DNA of 64,000 nucleotides from NCBI RefSeq assembly GCF_002968575.1, contig NZ_PVBM01000007.1, positions 1 through 64,000 of the forward strand. The letters are read 5' to 3'. This document shows, piece by piece, positions 18,377-27,932 of this stretch (within the stretch, counting starts at the first letter, position 1; each line of letters opens with the position of its first letter). This DNA comes from Neorhizobium huautlense (GTDB lineage: Bacteria > Pseudomonadota > Alphaproteobacteria > Rhizobiales > Rhizobiaceae). The notes beneath the pieces were generated by a model. That model was not told where the DNA came from. It made no database searches and saw only the letters and a program-made list of their open reading frames with translations. A program made the translations under genes and the position numbers.

Positions 18377-18772
18377 ATGAAACTGCTTGCCCTCACCACA
18401 GCCGCCGCCCTCTCCTTTTCGGCGAGCGTGCCCTATGCTCAACAGACCCCTGAGACGCCACCGAGTTCCCCGCCCCAGGCGGATGCGCCTCCCCGCGACG
18501 CGCCACCGCCCGCAGCACCGGCCGAACAGGATCAGGATACGGTCAAAGGCGAATGGCGGATGCATCCTCCGCTCCGTGAGAGAGGGGCGCGCTTCCGGAT
18601 CGAGACAGGCCGTACGACCATCGATCTTCGCTGCCCAGACGGAGAGCCGGCGAAAGACTGCGCCGATCTCCTCCTGCAGGTGCTTGACCGGCTACAGGGG
18701 GATACGTCCTCGGACAGCAACGACCGCCGCGACGACGACCGGGACCGTCCGCGTTCCCGCTGGGATAGATGA
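18377..18772 (+). CDS. Hypothetical Pro-rich secreted protein
   Basis: 131 residues, family not recognised. A signal peptide ([20 protein letters not shown]) is followed by a Pro/Ala-rich spacer (about residues 24-52), a short core FRIETGRTTIDLRCPDGEP with a conserved-looking Cys pair (LRCPDG, KDCADL), and a strongly charged Asp/Arg tail (RRDDDRDRPRSRW). Probably periplasmic. ATG at 18377 follows GGAGG with a usual spacing (GGATCTGGAGGCCTCCAA). Standing alone, its neighbours give no clue to its role. Confidence 0.7.
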   Translation: MKLLALTTAAALSFSASVPYAQQTPETPPSSPPQADAPPRDAPPPAAPAEQDQDTVKGEWRMHPPLRERGARFRIETGRTTIDLRCPDGEPAKDCADLLLQVLDRLQGDTSSDSNDRRDDDRDRPRSRWDR

Positions 18773-18805
18773 GAAGATAACGGCGGCATCTGGGCCCACC
18801 GCCTA

Positions 18806-19072
18806 TCAAGCCAGCAAATCCGCCTTCATCGCCGACCATTCCTCGGCGACCGTTCCCACACGTGCTTTACCGGCGCGGCGATACCAGTAGTCCGCATTCC
18901 AGTCGTCGCCTTCGATGCGATGGCAGAGCGCGTGGCCCCAGTCGAAGGGCTTTTCGCCCTCGTGAGCCTGGCAGATTTCATGGACCGCCTGCCAATCCGC
19001 GCCCATTGTGAAGCCGGCAGCCGCAAGACGGTCGAAGGCCGCGACCAATTTTGCCAAATCTGAGTTCACCAT
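18806..19072 (-). CDS. Conserved hypothetical protein, 88 aa
   Basis: 88 residues, no domain I can name. The sequence is compact and aromatic-rich (KPFDWGHALCHRIEGDDWNADYWYRRAG), soluble, and resembles short proteins annotated as hypothetical in rhizobia. It starts 17 nt downstream of the GNAT gene (19090-19590) on the same strand, so both are probably on one transcript with gatA upstream. Confidence 0.7.
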   Translation of the reverse strand: MVNSDLAKLVAAFDRLAAAGFTMGADWQAVHEICQAHEGEKPFDWGHALCHRIEGDDWNADYWYRRAGKARVGTVAEEWSAMKADLLA

Positions 19073-19089
19073 GACCGTTTCCTCCTCCG

Positions 19090-19590
19090 TTAAGGGCGGC
19101 CAAGCATCTTTTCCAGATGCACCTTTTCCAGCTCGACGCCCATGGCTTTGGAATGTTCAAAACCGCGCCAGACAATAGCAAAGCCGCAACGCTCATAGAG
19201 ACGGATGGCGCCGAAATTCTTTGCATGGGTATCGAGGCGAACCGTCCGAAGACCTTCCGCTGCGATCACGTCGCAAAGATGAAGGAGCAGCGACCGACCG
19301 ACACCGCGGCCCTGGCGATCCGGGCGAACCCAAAGATCCGACACATAATTCGGTGCGTTTTCGCGCGCGCCCCAACCGACAATCTCTCCATCCAGCTCCG
19401 CGACATGGATCTCGGCGCCACCTTCTGACGGAAAGATCGCGAACTCATGTTTTACCCGGGCAACTACCTCGGGATCGAGATAACTCTCCTCGAACGCATC
19501 ACTGGCGGACCAGGCCGCAAAACCGACTTCGCCGACCACGTGGTGATCGGCGATTATCATTTTCCGGATTTTAAGACCGCTTACCACCAC
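19090..19590 (-). CDS. GNAT family N-acetyltransferase, paralogue of 17102-17611
   Basis: 166 residues. Acetyl-CoA site [20 protein letters not shown] and C-terminal [21 protein letters not shown]. The first codons overlap the end of gatA by 10 nt, which suggests translational coupling to gatA. A Met at residue 11 is an alternative start that would remove the overlap. It is clearly related to the GNAT on the other side of yjhX. The substrate is unknown. Confidence 0.83.
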   Translation of the reverse strand: MVVSGLKIRKMIIADHHVVGEVGFAAWSASDAFEESYLDPEVVARVKHEFAIFPSEGGAEIHVAELDGEIVGWGARENAPNYVSDLWVRPDRQGRGVGRSLLLHLCDVIAAEGLRTVRLDTHAKNFGAIRLYERCGFAIVWRGFEHSKAMGVELEKVHLEKMLGRP

Positions 19591-21062
19591 TTTGCCGGCG
19601 TGAACCGACCGGCGGCCTGTTCGATGACATGGGCAGTGCGGAACAGCGTTTCTTCCTCAAAGGGTTTGCCGATCAGCTGCAGACCGAGCGGCAGGCCCTT
19701 GTGGTCCAGACCGGCGGGAACGGCAATGCCCGGCAGGCCAGCCATGTTCACGGTCACGGTGAAGATGTCATTCAGATACATCTTCACCGGATCGGAAGCC
19801 AGATCCTCGTCGGCGACACCGAAAGCGGAGGACGGGGTAGCGGGCGTCAAGATGGCATCGACGCCGGCATCGAAGACGAGTTCGAAGTCGCGCTTGATGA
19901 GGGTGCGGACCTTCTGCGCCTGCAGGTAATACGCATCGTAGTAACCGGCAGACAGAACATAGGTGCCGATCATGATGCGGCGCTTGACTTCCGTACCGAA
20001 GCCGGCGGCGCGAGTCTTTTCGTACATGTCGACGATGTCCTTGCCGTCGACGCGCAGGCCGTAGCGCACGCCGTCGTAGCGAGCGAGGTTCGAAGAGGCT
20101 TCCGCCGGTGCCACGATGTAATAGGCCGGAAGTGCGTATTTGGTGTGCGGCAGGGTAATGTCGACAATCTCGGCGCCGGCATCCTTCAGCCAGGCGATGC
20201 CCTGCTGCCAGAGCTTTTCGATTTCATCCGGCATGCCGTCGACACGGTATTCCCTGGGAATGCCGATCTTCATGCCCTTCAGCGACTGGCCGAGCGCGGC
20301 CTCGTAATCCGGCACTGGCAGATCGACCGAGGTCGTGTCCTTGGCGTCGACGCTTGCCATGGATTTCAACATGATCGCGGCATCCCGCACGTCACGGGCA
20401 ATGGGGCCTGCCTGATCCAGTGAAGAGGCGAAAGCGACGATACCCCAGCGGGAGCAGCGGCCATAGGTGGGCTTGATGCCCACGGTGCCGGTGAAGGCTG
20501 CCGGCTGGCGGATCGAGCCGCCGGTATCGGTCGCCGTCGCGCCGGCGCAAAGATGTGCCGCAACGGCCGCGGCCGAACCACCGGACGAGCCGCCCGGCAC
20601 CAGCTGCTGATTGGAGCCCTCGGCCTTCCATGGGTTGATCACCGCACCGTAATGCGACGTCTCGTTGGAGGAGCCCATGGCGAACTCGTCCATGTTGAGC
20701 TTGCCCAGCATGACGGCGCCATCGTCCCAGAGGTTCTGAGACACGGTCGATTCATATTTCGGTTTGAAACCGTCGAGGATATGCGAGCAGGCTTGAGTAT
20801 GGACGTCGCGGGTGGCGAAAAGATCCTTGATGCCGAGCGGAATGCCCTCCAGAGCGCCGACCTGGCCGGCAGCTCGGCGCTCATCCGAAGCCTTGGCCAT
20901 ATCCAGGGCCTTTTCCGGCGTGACGGCCACATAGGCGTTCAGCACGCCGTTTGCCGCTTCAATCGCATCGAGATAAGCCTTCGTCAGCTCGACGGACGTC
21001 AATTCCTTGGCCTTCAGTTTTTCGCGGGCTTCGGCAATGGTGAGGCTGGTGAGTTCGGTCAT
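19581..21062 (-). CDS. gatA: Asp-tRNA(Asn)/Glu-tRNA(Gln) amidotransferase subunit A
   Basis: GatA (493 residues) hydrolyses glutamine and passes ammonia to GatB. The amidase-signature catalytic triad is visible: Lys in GIKDLFAT, and the two Ser in [14 protein letters not shown] and [14 protein letters not shown]. The start [20 protein letters not shown] at 21062 matches the family; the frame is open further upstream but that part is non-homologous. gatC lies 55 nt upstream. It mischarges nothing itself but works with GatC and GatB (15.5-17.0 kb). Confidence 0.97.
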   Translation of the reverse strand: MTELTSLTIAEAREKLKAKELTSVELTKAYLDAIEAANGVLNAYVAVTPEKALDMAKASDERRAAGQVGALEGIPLGIKDLFATRDVHTQACSHILDGFKPKYESTVSQNLWDDGAVMLGKLNMDEFAMGSSNETSHYGAVINPWKAEGSNQQLVPGGSSGGSAAAVAAHLCAGATATDTGGSIRQPAAFTGTVGIKPTYGRCSRWGIVAFASSLDQAGPIARDVRDAAIMLKSMASVDAKDTTSVDLPVPDYEAALGQSLKGMKIGIPREYRVDGMPDEIEKLWQQGIAWLKDAGAEIVDITLPHTKYALPAYYIVAPAEASSNLARYDGVRYGLRVDGKDIVDMYEKTRAAGFGTEVKRRIMIGTYVLSAGYYDAYYLQAQKVRTLIKRDFELVFDAGVDAILTPATPSSAFGVADEDLASDPVKMYLNDIFTVTVNMAGLPGIAVPAGLDHKGLPLGLQLIGKPFEEETLFRTAHVIEQAAGRFTPAKWW

Positions 21063-21117
21063 GGTCTCTTCAAAATGTTCGAATACGTGAAAAGGAGAGA
21101 AGCGGCGCTGTCCGCGC

Positions 21118-21405
21118 TCACTCGACGACCTTCGGCACCAGGAAGAAATTGTAGTCGGTGGACGGCGCATTGGCCACGATGTCGTCCGCCTTGTCGCCAT
21201 CTGTGACATTGTCGGTGCGCTTGCGCATGTCCATCGGGGTCACGGAAGTCATCGGCTCGACACCGGCGACGTCGACTTCGCCGAGCTGCTCGACAAAGCC
21301 GAGGATACCGTTCAGCTCGCCGACCATGCGATTGGCATCTTCCTCGGTGACCGCAATGCGGGCAAGGCGCGCAACGCGCTTCACAGTGGCGAGATCGACG
21401 GACAT
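21118..21405 (-). CDS. gatC: Asp-tRNA(Asn)/Glu-tRNA(Gln) amidotransferase subunit C
   Basis: GatC, 95 residues, the small belt that wraps GatA and GatB. It begins [20 protein letters not shown] and contains [21 protein letters not shown] and ends [12 protein letters not shown], all typical. ATG at 21405 is chosen because homologues start at MSVD; the open frame extends 20 codons further. It is the first gene of the gatC-gatA-GNAT group. Confidence 0.96.
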   Translation of the reverse strand: MSVDLATVKRVARLARIAVTEEDANRMVGELNGILGFVEQLGEVDVAGVEPMTSVTPMDMRKRTDNVTDGDKADDIVANAPSTDYNFFLVPKVVE

Positions 21406-21517
21406 GGCATAACTCCGGGCAAGAAAAATCCTCCCCGCTATAATGGCCACGCCCGCCCTTCGCAACAGGATAACGCGCCCCAGCTCAACGCGCAGCCCCT
21501 CCCCGCTCGACCAAGCC

Positions 21518-22222
21518 TCAGTAGCTCAGGCTGCCCCCCACGGACGGCGTTTCCACGCGGGTGCGGGTGCCTTCCATGCCTTTGACGAATTTTTCCGGCG
21601 TCTGGTCGATGATGGGGAAGCTTCCGTAGTGGCAGGGAATGGCGTGCTTGAAATCGAAGAAGCGTTGGCAGGCAAGCGCGGCGACGGCTCCGCCCATGGT
21701 GAACCGGTCTCCGATCGGCACGATGCCGATATCCGGCTGGTGCAGTTCGTTGATCAGCCCCATATCGGTGAAAATGTCGGTATCGCCCATATGCAGCACG
21801 GACGGTTCGTCGTCAAAATGCAGCATCAGTCCATTTGCATTGCCGAGGCTATGGGAAACGCCGTCCTCGGTGATCTGCGCAGAAGAATGGTGCGCCTGAG
21901 TGAAGGTGGCGGTAAAGCCGTCAAAGGCCACCGTTCCACCGGTATTGCCCATTTCAAGCTTTTCGACGCCCTTGCTACCGAGCCATGCGGCAAGGTCGGC
22001 ATTGGCGAGAACCGTTGCGCCGGTTTCCTTAGCAATCCTGACGGTATCGCCGACGTGATCGCCATGGCCGTGGGTCAGCAGAATATGGGTCACTCCCTCT
22101 GCCGCGGCTTTTGCATCCTGCCCGCTAAAGGCGGGATTCCCTGTGAAAAATGGGTCGATCAGTATCTTCGCCTTTGCGGTTTCTAGGCGAAAGGCGGAAT
22201 GGCCGAGCCAGGTCAGCTTCAT
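21518..22222 (-). CDS. UPF0173 family metal-dependent hydrolase
   Basis: 234-residue metallo-beta-lactamase-fold hydrolase. It begins [14 protein letters not shown] and has the metal-binding [11 protein letters not shown] (HxHxDH) with further ligands in [14 protein letters not shown] and [10 protein letters not shown]. Cytoplasmic, no signal peptide. Natural substrate is unknown for this family. It lies about 110 nt upstream of gatC on the same strand and is divergent from ruvX. Confidence 0.88.
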   Translation of the reverse strand: MKLTWLGHSAFRLETAKAKILIDPFFTGNPAFSGQDAKAAAEGVTHILLTHGHGDHVGDTVRIAKETGATVLANADLAAWLGSKGVEKLEMGNTGGTVAFDGFTATFTQAHHSSAQITEDGVSHSLGNANGLMLHFDDEPSVLHMGDTDIFTDMGLINELHQPDIGIVPIGDRFTMGGAVAALACQRFFDFKHAIPCHYGSFPIIDQTPEKFVKGMEGTRTRVETPSVGGSLSY

Positions 22223-22338
22223 GAAATTACTCCTGCTATACGGGTCAACATGGTAACGACAGATAGCTGATATGGAGCTAAAGGAAAGGGGCGGCGCGAG
22301 GAACCAGCGGCCGCTTCACCACAGGGAACGGAGAGCAA

Positions 22339-22830
22339 ATGGCAGTGATGACGATCGAGGAACTGGCCGAAGCCCTCGAGCCCGCACAGGCAATCGCCGG
22401 CATCGATCTCGGCACCAAGACGATCGGGCTTGCCATGTCGGACATCGGCCGGCGTTTCGCCTCTCCTCGCCCGGTCATCAGGCGGGTGAAATTCACCAAG
22501 GACGCGGAACTGATGCTGAATTTCGCGGAAAAGGAAAAGGTGGCGGCTTTCATCATCGGCCTGCCGGTAAACATGGACGGTTCGTCCGGGCCTCGCGTCC
22601 AGGCAACCCGGGCCTTCGTGCGTTCCATGGGCGAAAAGACCCCCATTCCCTTTGTCTTCTGGGACGAACGGCTTTCCACCGTCGCGGCCGAGCGGGCGCT
22701 TCTTGAAATGGATGTTTCCCGGGCAAAGCGGGCCGAGCGGATCGATTCCGCTGCGGCAAGCTTCATTCTTCAGGGAGCTCTCGACAGACTTTCCTCGCTC
22801 GGCAGGGAAATCTCCTCCCGTGACGTCTGA
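22339..22830 (+). CDS. ruvX: Putative pre-16S rRNA nuclease / Holliday junction resolvase, YqgF family
   Basis: 163-residue RNase H-fold nuclease (YqgF/RuvX). Active-site blocks: [17 protein letters not shown] (first Asp), [29 protein letters not shown] (Glu) and [16 protein letters not shown] (Asp). Family members mature the 5' end of 16S rRNA and have been proposed to act on Holliday junctions. Its last 61 nt overlap the coding region of the convergent small membrane protein gene (22770-23099), an unusual arrangement. Confidence 0.92.
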   Translation: MAVMTIEELAEALEPAQAIAGIDLGTKTIGLAMSDIGRRFASPRPVIRRVKFTKDAELMLNFAEKEKVAAFIIGLPVNMDGSSGPRVQATRAFVRSMGEKTPIPFVFWDERLSTVAAERALLEMDVSRAKRAERIDSAAASFILQGALDRLSSLGREISSRDV

Positions 22831-23099
22831 CGCTGACGCCACCAGGCAGCAATCTGCCGGCGCTTGCGGAACCCGATGATCGCAAAAACGATCAGACTGT
22901 CGAATGCGATGGCACGGGCCACCAGCGGGGGAATGGTCTCCGGCGGTATGCCCAGGACATGCCCGTATATCTGAAAGACCAGATCATGCGTCTGACGCGT
23001 CAGCATGAAGAAGCCGAAGCTCATGTCGTAGTAGGAGAGCCCGTACCAGCTGGTCAGCAGCAAGACAGGCCCGGCCCATAAAATCAGGAACCACTTCAT
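22770..23099 (-). CDS. Small membrane protein, probable DUF6105 family
   Basis: 109 residues with two hydrophobic segments ([20 protein letters not shown] near the N-terminus and [14 protein letters not shown] later) and a basic C-terminal tail. DYMSFGFF-like and [10 protein letters not shown] segments recall a rhizobial family annotated DUF6105; the family name is from memory. ATG at 23099 overlaps the stop of the 56-aa gene in an ATGA, indicating translational coupling. The 3' end overlaps ruvX by 61 nt on the opposite strand. Confidence 0.75.
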   Translation of the reverse strand: MKWFLILWAGPVLLLTSWYGLSYYDMSFGFFMLTRQTHDLVFQIYGHVLGIPPETIPPLVARAIAFDSLIVFAIIGFRKRRQIAAWWRQRQTSREEISLPSEESLSRAP

Positions 23100-23266
23100 G
23101 CGGTCCTCCCCCTCGGCTCGACCGGATACATCTCCGGCGCCATGAGCCATCTCGTTAGCGCCATGACACTCAAAACCACAGCCGGAACGGCAATATTCAG
23201 TGCCAGCATGGCGAAGATTGCGGTCATGGCGACCAGCAATGCCTTACCCCTTACTGCAGTTCCCAT
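23096..23266 (-). CDS. Small membrane protein, 56 aa
   Basis: Short gene read on the minus strand: ATG at 23266, TGA at 23098-23096. The 56 residues begin MGTAVRGKALLVAMTAIFAM and contain one long hydrophobic stretch (about residues 9-37) and a charged end PVEPRGRTA. The stop shares an ATGA with the start of the next membrane-protein gene, strong evidence that it is translated. The SD is weak. A TTGACG -35-like box and a CtrA-type palindrome lie just upstream. Function unknown. Confidence 0.65.
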   Translation of the reverse strand: MGTAVRGKALLVAMTAIFAMLALNIAVPAVVLSVMALTRWLMAPEMYPVEPRGRTA

Positions 23267-23292
23267 GTCGTCCGCGTCCCGATCATCTTTGG

Positions 23293-23308
23293 TTAATGAT
23301 GCGTTAAC
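23293..23308. promoter_or_regulatory. Candidate CtrA-binding site
   Basis: TTAA-TGATGCG-TTAAC on the plus strand, part of the longer GTTAA-N7-TTAAC palindrome, so the full CtrA consensus TTAA-N7-TTAAC is met on both strands. On the minus strand it lies directly after a TTGACG (23313-23308) with AAAGAT at -10 distance, about 30 nt from the 56-aa gene start. CtrA is the cell-cycle regulator of alphaproteobacteria. Confidence 0.6.
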
Positions 23309-23393
23309 GTCAAACTTAGAGGGCCAGAGATTTACCGCAACGGAAACCGCGGCGCATGGTTAATTCGAAGAGGCGGGACTGTGGAAAAGTCGA

Positions 23394-24038
23394 TCAGCCA
23401 TAGATGGCGCGGACCAGGCGGGAGATGGCGCCCGCGACCTTGTCCCAATCCTTGTTGGTGCGCAGCGCAACGCCGGCGAACTGCCCGCTCACGGCGGCCG
23501 AAATCACAAGATGCTGGATTGCGGCAAACAGGATCGCGTTGGTGGTCGTGGCGTCGACACCCTTTGGCGGTGTCAGCGATCCCCGCATCCGGTCCAGCCA
23601 TTTGCCGAGAGCCTTCGTTCGGGCTTCCGAGAGGCGGCGGACCTGCGGCGTGTCCTGCGAGACCTCCCAGGCAACGATCTTGCAGACGAGTGGATCGTCG
23701 CGCAGCGCCTCCATGAAATAGATCGCAAGCTTCTCCATCAGGTCGCCATAGGTCAGCAGGAACATGCCGCCGGTGTCTTCCGGTATCCGTTCCTTGACCC
23801 AGGTGCCGAGATCAGCGCCGATTGCCTCGATCAAACCTTCGAGGCCGCCGTAGTAGCGGTAGATAAGTTGTTTGTCGCAACCGGCCTTGCGGGCGATGGC
23901 ATTGATGCCGAAGCCCTGGAATCCCTGTTCCGCCAGAAGATCACGCGCAGCGAGAAAGATCGCGCGTTCCGTGCTGGCGCGATTGCGCACTTTTGCAGCC
24001 GGACTTGCCTGCGCCGTGACTTCGGGGATCTGGAGCAT
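23394..24038 (-). CDS. TetR/AcrR family transcriptional regulator
   Basis: TetR-type repressor, about 214 residues. The N-terminal helix-turn-helix reads INAIARKAGCDKQLIYRYYGG after AIFLAARDLLAEQGFQGFG. The C-terminal half is a ligand-binding domain with no obvious ligand. I start at ATG 24038 (MLQIPEV); a GTG at 24092 would lengthen it by 18 residues. It is divergent from the AEC transporter gene with about 180 nt between, so that transporter is a natural candidate target. Confidence 0.85.
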   Translation of the reverse strand: MLQIPEVTAQASPAAKVRNRASTERAIFLAARDLLAEQGFQGFGINAIARKAGCDKQLIYRYYGGLEGLIEAIGADLGTWVKERIPEDTGGMFLLTYGDLMEKLAIYFMEALRDDPLVCKIVAWEVSQDTPQVRRLSEARTKALGKWLDRMRGSLTPPKGVDATTTNAILFAAIQHLVISAAVSGQFAGVALRTNKDWDKVAGAISRLVRAIYG

Positions 24039-24221
24039 CTGTCGCCTGTACCAATTGAGCTTGTCATCGCGATAAAGCGGGGCTCCGGGCACTGCAAGCC
24101 GTCCGAAGAGCCATGCACAAGATTGCGGCGCATTATGATATGCCGTTCAGCAACTGTCTGATTGCACAAGGGCTTGCGAGGGACTAACGAGGGGAACACC
24201 TCCTCGATCCCTTACTGGCAA

Positions 24222-25157
24222 ATGCTCCTGATATTCGAAAGTATCCTGCCGATCTTCCTTCTGGTGTTACTCGGTGCGGCCTTGAAGCGAAGTTCCTTCA
24301 TCAATGCGACGCTTTGGGACGGGCTTGAGCAACTGGGCTACTACGTCCTGTTTCCGGCCCTGCTTTTTTATACGCTGGCGACCGCAGACTTCACGAAAAT
24401 CGATATAGGATTGATCGGCGCGGTATCGAACGGCGCGGTGATACTGATGGCGGGCCTGGTTCTGGCTCTTTGGCCAGTCCTTCGCCGAGCCGGCGTTGGC
24501 GCGCCGGCCTTCAGTTCGCTTTTCCAGTGCTCGACCCGCTGGAATGCGTTTGTCGCTCTTGCAATCGGTCAGAAAGTTTTTGGAACTGAGGGGATTGCGA
24601 TAATCGCTGTCATCATGGCAGCGATCATCGTGCCCATCAACCTGATCAACGTCTCGGTGCTGCTCTGGTTTTCCGGTCGATGGCAGGGATATCGGATATT
24701 TGCCCTTCGCATCGTGACCAATCCGCTGATTTTCAGCAGCGTTGCCGGCATCGTCGTCAATCTTCTGCACATCCCGATCTATCAGCCGTTGATGGTGACG
24801 GTCGGGCTCGTCTCGCAGGCATCACTAAGCCTTGGCCTGATCGCCGTCGGCGCCGGTCTGCGGATCGCCGATGCCCTCAAGCCAGGCGCCATGGTGATGC
24901 TCGGCACCGCGCTGAAGCTCTTGATGTTCCCGGCAGTCATGGTCGGCTTGGCAATTCTTTGCCATGTCGGCGGCGAAACGCTCGTGCTGCTCGCCTTGAG
25001 CGCAAGTGTGCCGACGGCCATGAACGGATATCTGCTCGCCAAGAAGATGGGCGGCGACGCGGACCTTTATGCCGCCACCGCAACGGTGCAGACGGTCGCC
25101 TCGTTCTTCACCATCCCGCTGGTGATGATCGCTGCCAGTCAGCTTGCCGCGGGATAA
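24222..25157 (+). CDS. AEC family transporter (auxin efflux carrier type)
   Basis: About 311 residues, with roughly ten hydrophobic segments in two five-helix halves, for example ILPIFLLVLLGAALKRSSF, AIAIIAVIMAAIIVPINLIN and VVNLLHIPIYQPLMVTVGLV. Members export or import organic acids and similar anions; substrate cannot be assigned. ATG at 24222 starts the first membrane helix directly; a longer frame from 24162 adds a hydrophilic 20-residue piece. No strong SD is visible close to either start. The 3' end overlaps aidB by 19 nt, convergently. Confidence 0.85.
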   Translation: MLLIFESILPIFLLVLLGAALKRSSFINATLWDGLEQLGYYVLFPALLFYTLATADFTKIDIGLIGAVSNGAVILMAGLVLALWPVLRRAGVGAPAFSSLFQCSTRWNAFVALAIGQKVFGTEGIAIIAVIMAAIIVPINLINVSVLLWFSGRWQGYRIFALRIVTNPLIFSSVAGIVVNLLHIPIYQPLMVTVGLVSQASLSLGLIAVGAGLRIADALKPGAMVMLGTALKLLMFPAVMVGLAILCHVGGETLVLLALSASVPTAMNGYLLAKKMGGDADLYAATATVQTVASFFTIPLVMIAASQLAAG

Positions 25158-26791
25158 AGAAGATCGATGATGTAGCGGGCATCGAATCTCGCATCAAGCA
25201 TGCCGTAGGTCGAACGCCAGCCGCCCGCCAATCGGGTTTCAAGAAACGCATCGGCGATCTTGCCCGCGCCGAGGCGCATGAGTTCGGATGCACCGGCTGC
25301 GAGAGCCAGCTGCTCGACCAGGAGGCGCGCCGCCCCCTCATCGGTTTCGCAGAGCGCCATGGCGGCGCGGAGCACCTCCACCGTCTTTCTGCCGGACGCA
25401 CCGAGATCGCGCTCGAAACCGGCGAGCACCGTGTTGAACAGGTCCTTGCCGCGCGACAGCACACGCAGCACGTCGAGCGCCATTACGTTGCCGGAGCCTT
25501 CCCATATCGCGTTGACCGGAGCCTCGCGGTAGTGACGAGCGATCGGCCTCTCTTCGACATAACCGTTGCCGCCCAGGCACTCCATCGCCTCGTAGATGAG
25601 CGAGGGCGCCAGCTTGCAGTTCCAGTATTTGACCACAGGGGTCATGACACGGGCAAAGGCAGCGTCCGCCGGATCGGAGGCGGCGCGGTCGAAGGCATCG
25701 GCCAGCCTGAAACTGAGTGCCGTCGCCGCTGCGACATCCAGGGCCATGTCGGCCAATACACGCGTCATCAAAGGCTGGTCGATCAGCTTTTTGCCGAAGA
25801 CACCGCGGCCCCGGCAATGGTGCACCGCCTCGGCCAGCGAAGCCCGCATAATACCAGCGGATGCCAGGGCGCAATCGAGCCGCGTCAGCGTCACCATGTC
25901 GAGGATGGTGCGGATACCGGCGCCCGGATCGCCGAGCAGATAACCGAAGGCATCGGTGAATTCGACTTCCGACGACGCGTTCGAGCGGTTGCCGAGCTTG
26001 TCCTTGAGCCGCTGAAACTGCAGGCCGTTCGCCGATCCGTCTTCCAGAAGACGCGGAACAAGGAAGCAGCCGATGCCCTCGTTCGTCTTGGCCAACATGA
26101 CGAAGCCGTCGCTCATCGGTGCCGACATGAACCACTTGTGGCCGGAAAGCCGGTAAATGCCCTCTCCCACCCGCTCGGCGGTCGAACGATTGGCGCGTAC
26201 ATCCGTACCGCCCTGTTTCTCCGTCATGCCCATGCCAAGTGTGACGGCGGTTTTCTGCAGCGCCGGGCGATTCGTCGAATCGTATTTGCGCGACAGGATC
26301 TTCGGCGCCCATTCCTTCTGGACGCGCGAAGAGGCCATCAGGGCCGCGACCGAGGCGCTGGTCATCGTCAGCGGGCAAAGATGGCCGCATTCGAGCTGCG
26401 CCGTCAGATAGAAGCGCGTTGCGCGCGCCTTGTGCTCATGGCCCTTGGCTTCCGGTATGTTTTCCCAGACGGAGGAATGCAGTCCCGCCTGCATCGAGCG
26501 GCGCATCAGCGCATGCCAAGCCGGGTGAAACTCCACGGTGTCCAGCCGCTCGCCACGCGGGCCATGGGTCTTGAGCTTCGGCGGATTCTCGTTCGCCATG
26601 CGCGCAAGTTCCTGCGCCTCCGGCGAAGTCACGTAACGGCCCAGCTGGTCGTATTCCTCCCGAACCGTACGATGCAGGCCACTCGTCAGGTCGACAACCA
26701 ACGGATCGGATCGATACGCATTGATCCCCGACCAGGGTTTCGGCTGGTTCAGTTCGACAAATTTTTCTTCGGCGCGCGATATCTGGTTCAT
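25139..26791 (-). CDS. aidB: AidB-type acyl-CoA dehydrogenase
   Basis: 550-residue flavoprotein of the acyl-CoA dehydrogenase superfamily, AidB branch. It shares with E. coli AidB the segments ARMANENPPKLKTHGPRG, RRLD-type VEFHPAWHALM, LCPLTMTSASVAAL, GMGMTEKQGGTDVRANRS, LKDKLGNRSNASSEVEF and PVNAIWEGSGNVMALDVLR. AidB belongs to the adaptive response to alkylation damage in E. coli, protecting DNA by a mechanism that remains debated. The Glu typical of dehydrogenase catalysis was not checked. Confidence 0.9.
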   Translation of the reverse strand: MNQISRAEEKFVELNQPKPWSGINAYRSDPLVVDLTSGLHRTVREEYDQLGRYVTSPEAQELARMANENPPKLKTHGPRGERLDTVEFHPAWHALMRRSMQAGLHSSVWENIPEAKGHEHKARATRFYLTAQLECGHLCPLTMTSASVAALMASSRVQKEWAPKILSRKYDSTNRPALQKTAVTLGMGMTEKQGGTDVRANRSTAERVGEGIYRLSGHKWFMSAPMSDGFVMLAKTNEGIGCFLVPRLLEDGSANGLQFQRLKDKLGNRSNASSEVEFTDAFGYLLGDPGAGIRTILDMVTLTRLDCALASAGIMRASLAEAVHHCRGRGVFGKKLIDQPLMTRVLADMALDVAAATALSFRLADAFDRAASDPADAAFARVMTPVVKYWNCKLAPSLIYEAMECLGGNGYVEERPIARHYREAPVNAIWEGSGNVMALDVLRVLSRGKDLFNTVLAGFERDLGASGRKTVEVLRAAMALCETDEGAARLLVEQLALAAGASELMRLGAGKIADAFLETRLAGGWRSTYGMLDARFDARYIIDLLYPAAS

Positions 26792-26990
26792 GAGGCGGTT
26801 CTAGCGGAAGTTACAGAGTCTGGAAACGGCAGCCTTTAACGATTTCGGTCGTTCTGCACAAAAGGCCGCGACGGGGGCAGAGAAGATCTGCCGGCACGGC
26901 CCGAACAAGTGGTGAGATAACTCTTCTGCCGCTTGCGACCTTCACCATCAGACCTTATAGACCGCCGAACGCAAGCGGAGACATGATCTT

Positions 26991-27932
26991 ATGGTCTTCT
27001 TCCCCCATCGCCATCTCCTTGGCATCAAGGGCCTTACCGAACAGGACATCACCTTTCTTCTCGACAAGGCCGATGAGGCCGTGAAGATTTCCCGCCAGCG
27101 GGAAAAGAAGACGTCGACCTTACGCGGCCTCACGCAAATCAATCTCTTCTTCGAGGCCTCTACACGCACCCAATCCTCATTCGAACTCGCCGGCAAACGG
27201 CTTGGCGCCGATGTGATGAACATGTCGGTGGGCAATTCGTCGGTAAAAAAAGGCGAGACCCTGATCGACACGGCGATGACGCTCAATGCGATGCGTCCCG
27301 ACGTTTTGGTGCTGCGCCATTCCTCGGCGGGTGCGGCCGCACTGCTTGCACAGAAGGTGGCCTGCTCGGTCGTCAATGCCGGCGATGGTCAGCACGAACA
27401 CCCGACCCAGGCCCTGCTCGACGCGTTGACGATCCGCCGCGCCAAGGGAAAGCTGTCGCGCATCATCGTGGCGATCTGTGGCGACGTGCTGCACTCGCGC
27501 GTCGCCCGCTCCAATATCCTTCTGCTCAACGCGATGGGCGCTCGGGTTCGGGTGGTCGCGCCGTCGACGCTTTTGCCCTCCGGCATCCGGGAGATGGGCG
27601 TGGAGGTCTTCCACTCGATGGAGGAAGGCCTGAAGGATGCCGATGTGGTAATGATGCTCAGGCTTCAGCGAGAGCGCATGGCCGGGGCGTTCGTACCCTC
27701 CGTGCGCGAATATTTCCGCTTCTACGGTCTCGACGCGGAAAAACTCAAGGCGGCCAAAGAGGACGCACTCGTCATGCATCCCGGCCCGATGAACCGCGGC
27801 GTTGAGATTGCCTCCGAAGTGGCGGACGGACCGCAGAGCGTCATAGAGCAACAGGTGGAAATGGGGGTCGCGGTGCGCATGGCGGTGATGGAGACCTTGC
27901 TCGTCTCGCATAACCAGGGAGAGCGCGCATGA
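26991..27932 (+). CDS. pyrB: Aspartate carbamoyltransferase catalytic subunit
   Basis: PyrB (313 residues) joins carbamoyl phosphate to aspartate in pyrimidine synthesis. The carbamoyl-phosphate loop [20 protein letters not shown] (Ser-Thr-Arg-Thr) and the [11 protein letters not shown] motif are intact, as is [13 protein letters not shown]. Its stop overlaps the pyrC start (ATGA), so the two are translationally coupled. No pyrI regulatory subunit is present, consistent with the alphaproteobacterial arrangement of PyrB with a PyrC-like partner. Confidence 0.97.
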   Translation: MVFFPHRHLLGIKGLTEQDITFLLDKADEAVKISRQREKKTSTLRGLTQINLFFEASTRTQSSFELAGKRLGADVMNMSVGNSSVKKGETLIDTAMTLNAMRPDVLVLRHSSAGAAALLAQKVACSVVNAGDGQHEHPTQALLDALTIRRAKGKLSRIIVAICGDVLHSRVARSNILLLNAMGARVRVVAPSTLLPSGIREMGVEVFHSMEEGLKDADVVMMLRLQRERMAGAFVPSVREYFRFYGLDAEKLKAAKEDALVMHPGPMNRGVEIASEVADGPQSVIEQQVEMGVAVRMAVMETLLVSHNQGERA

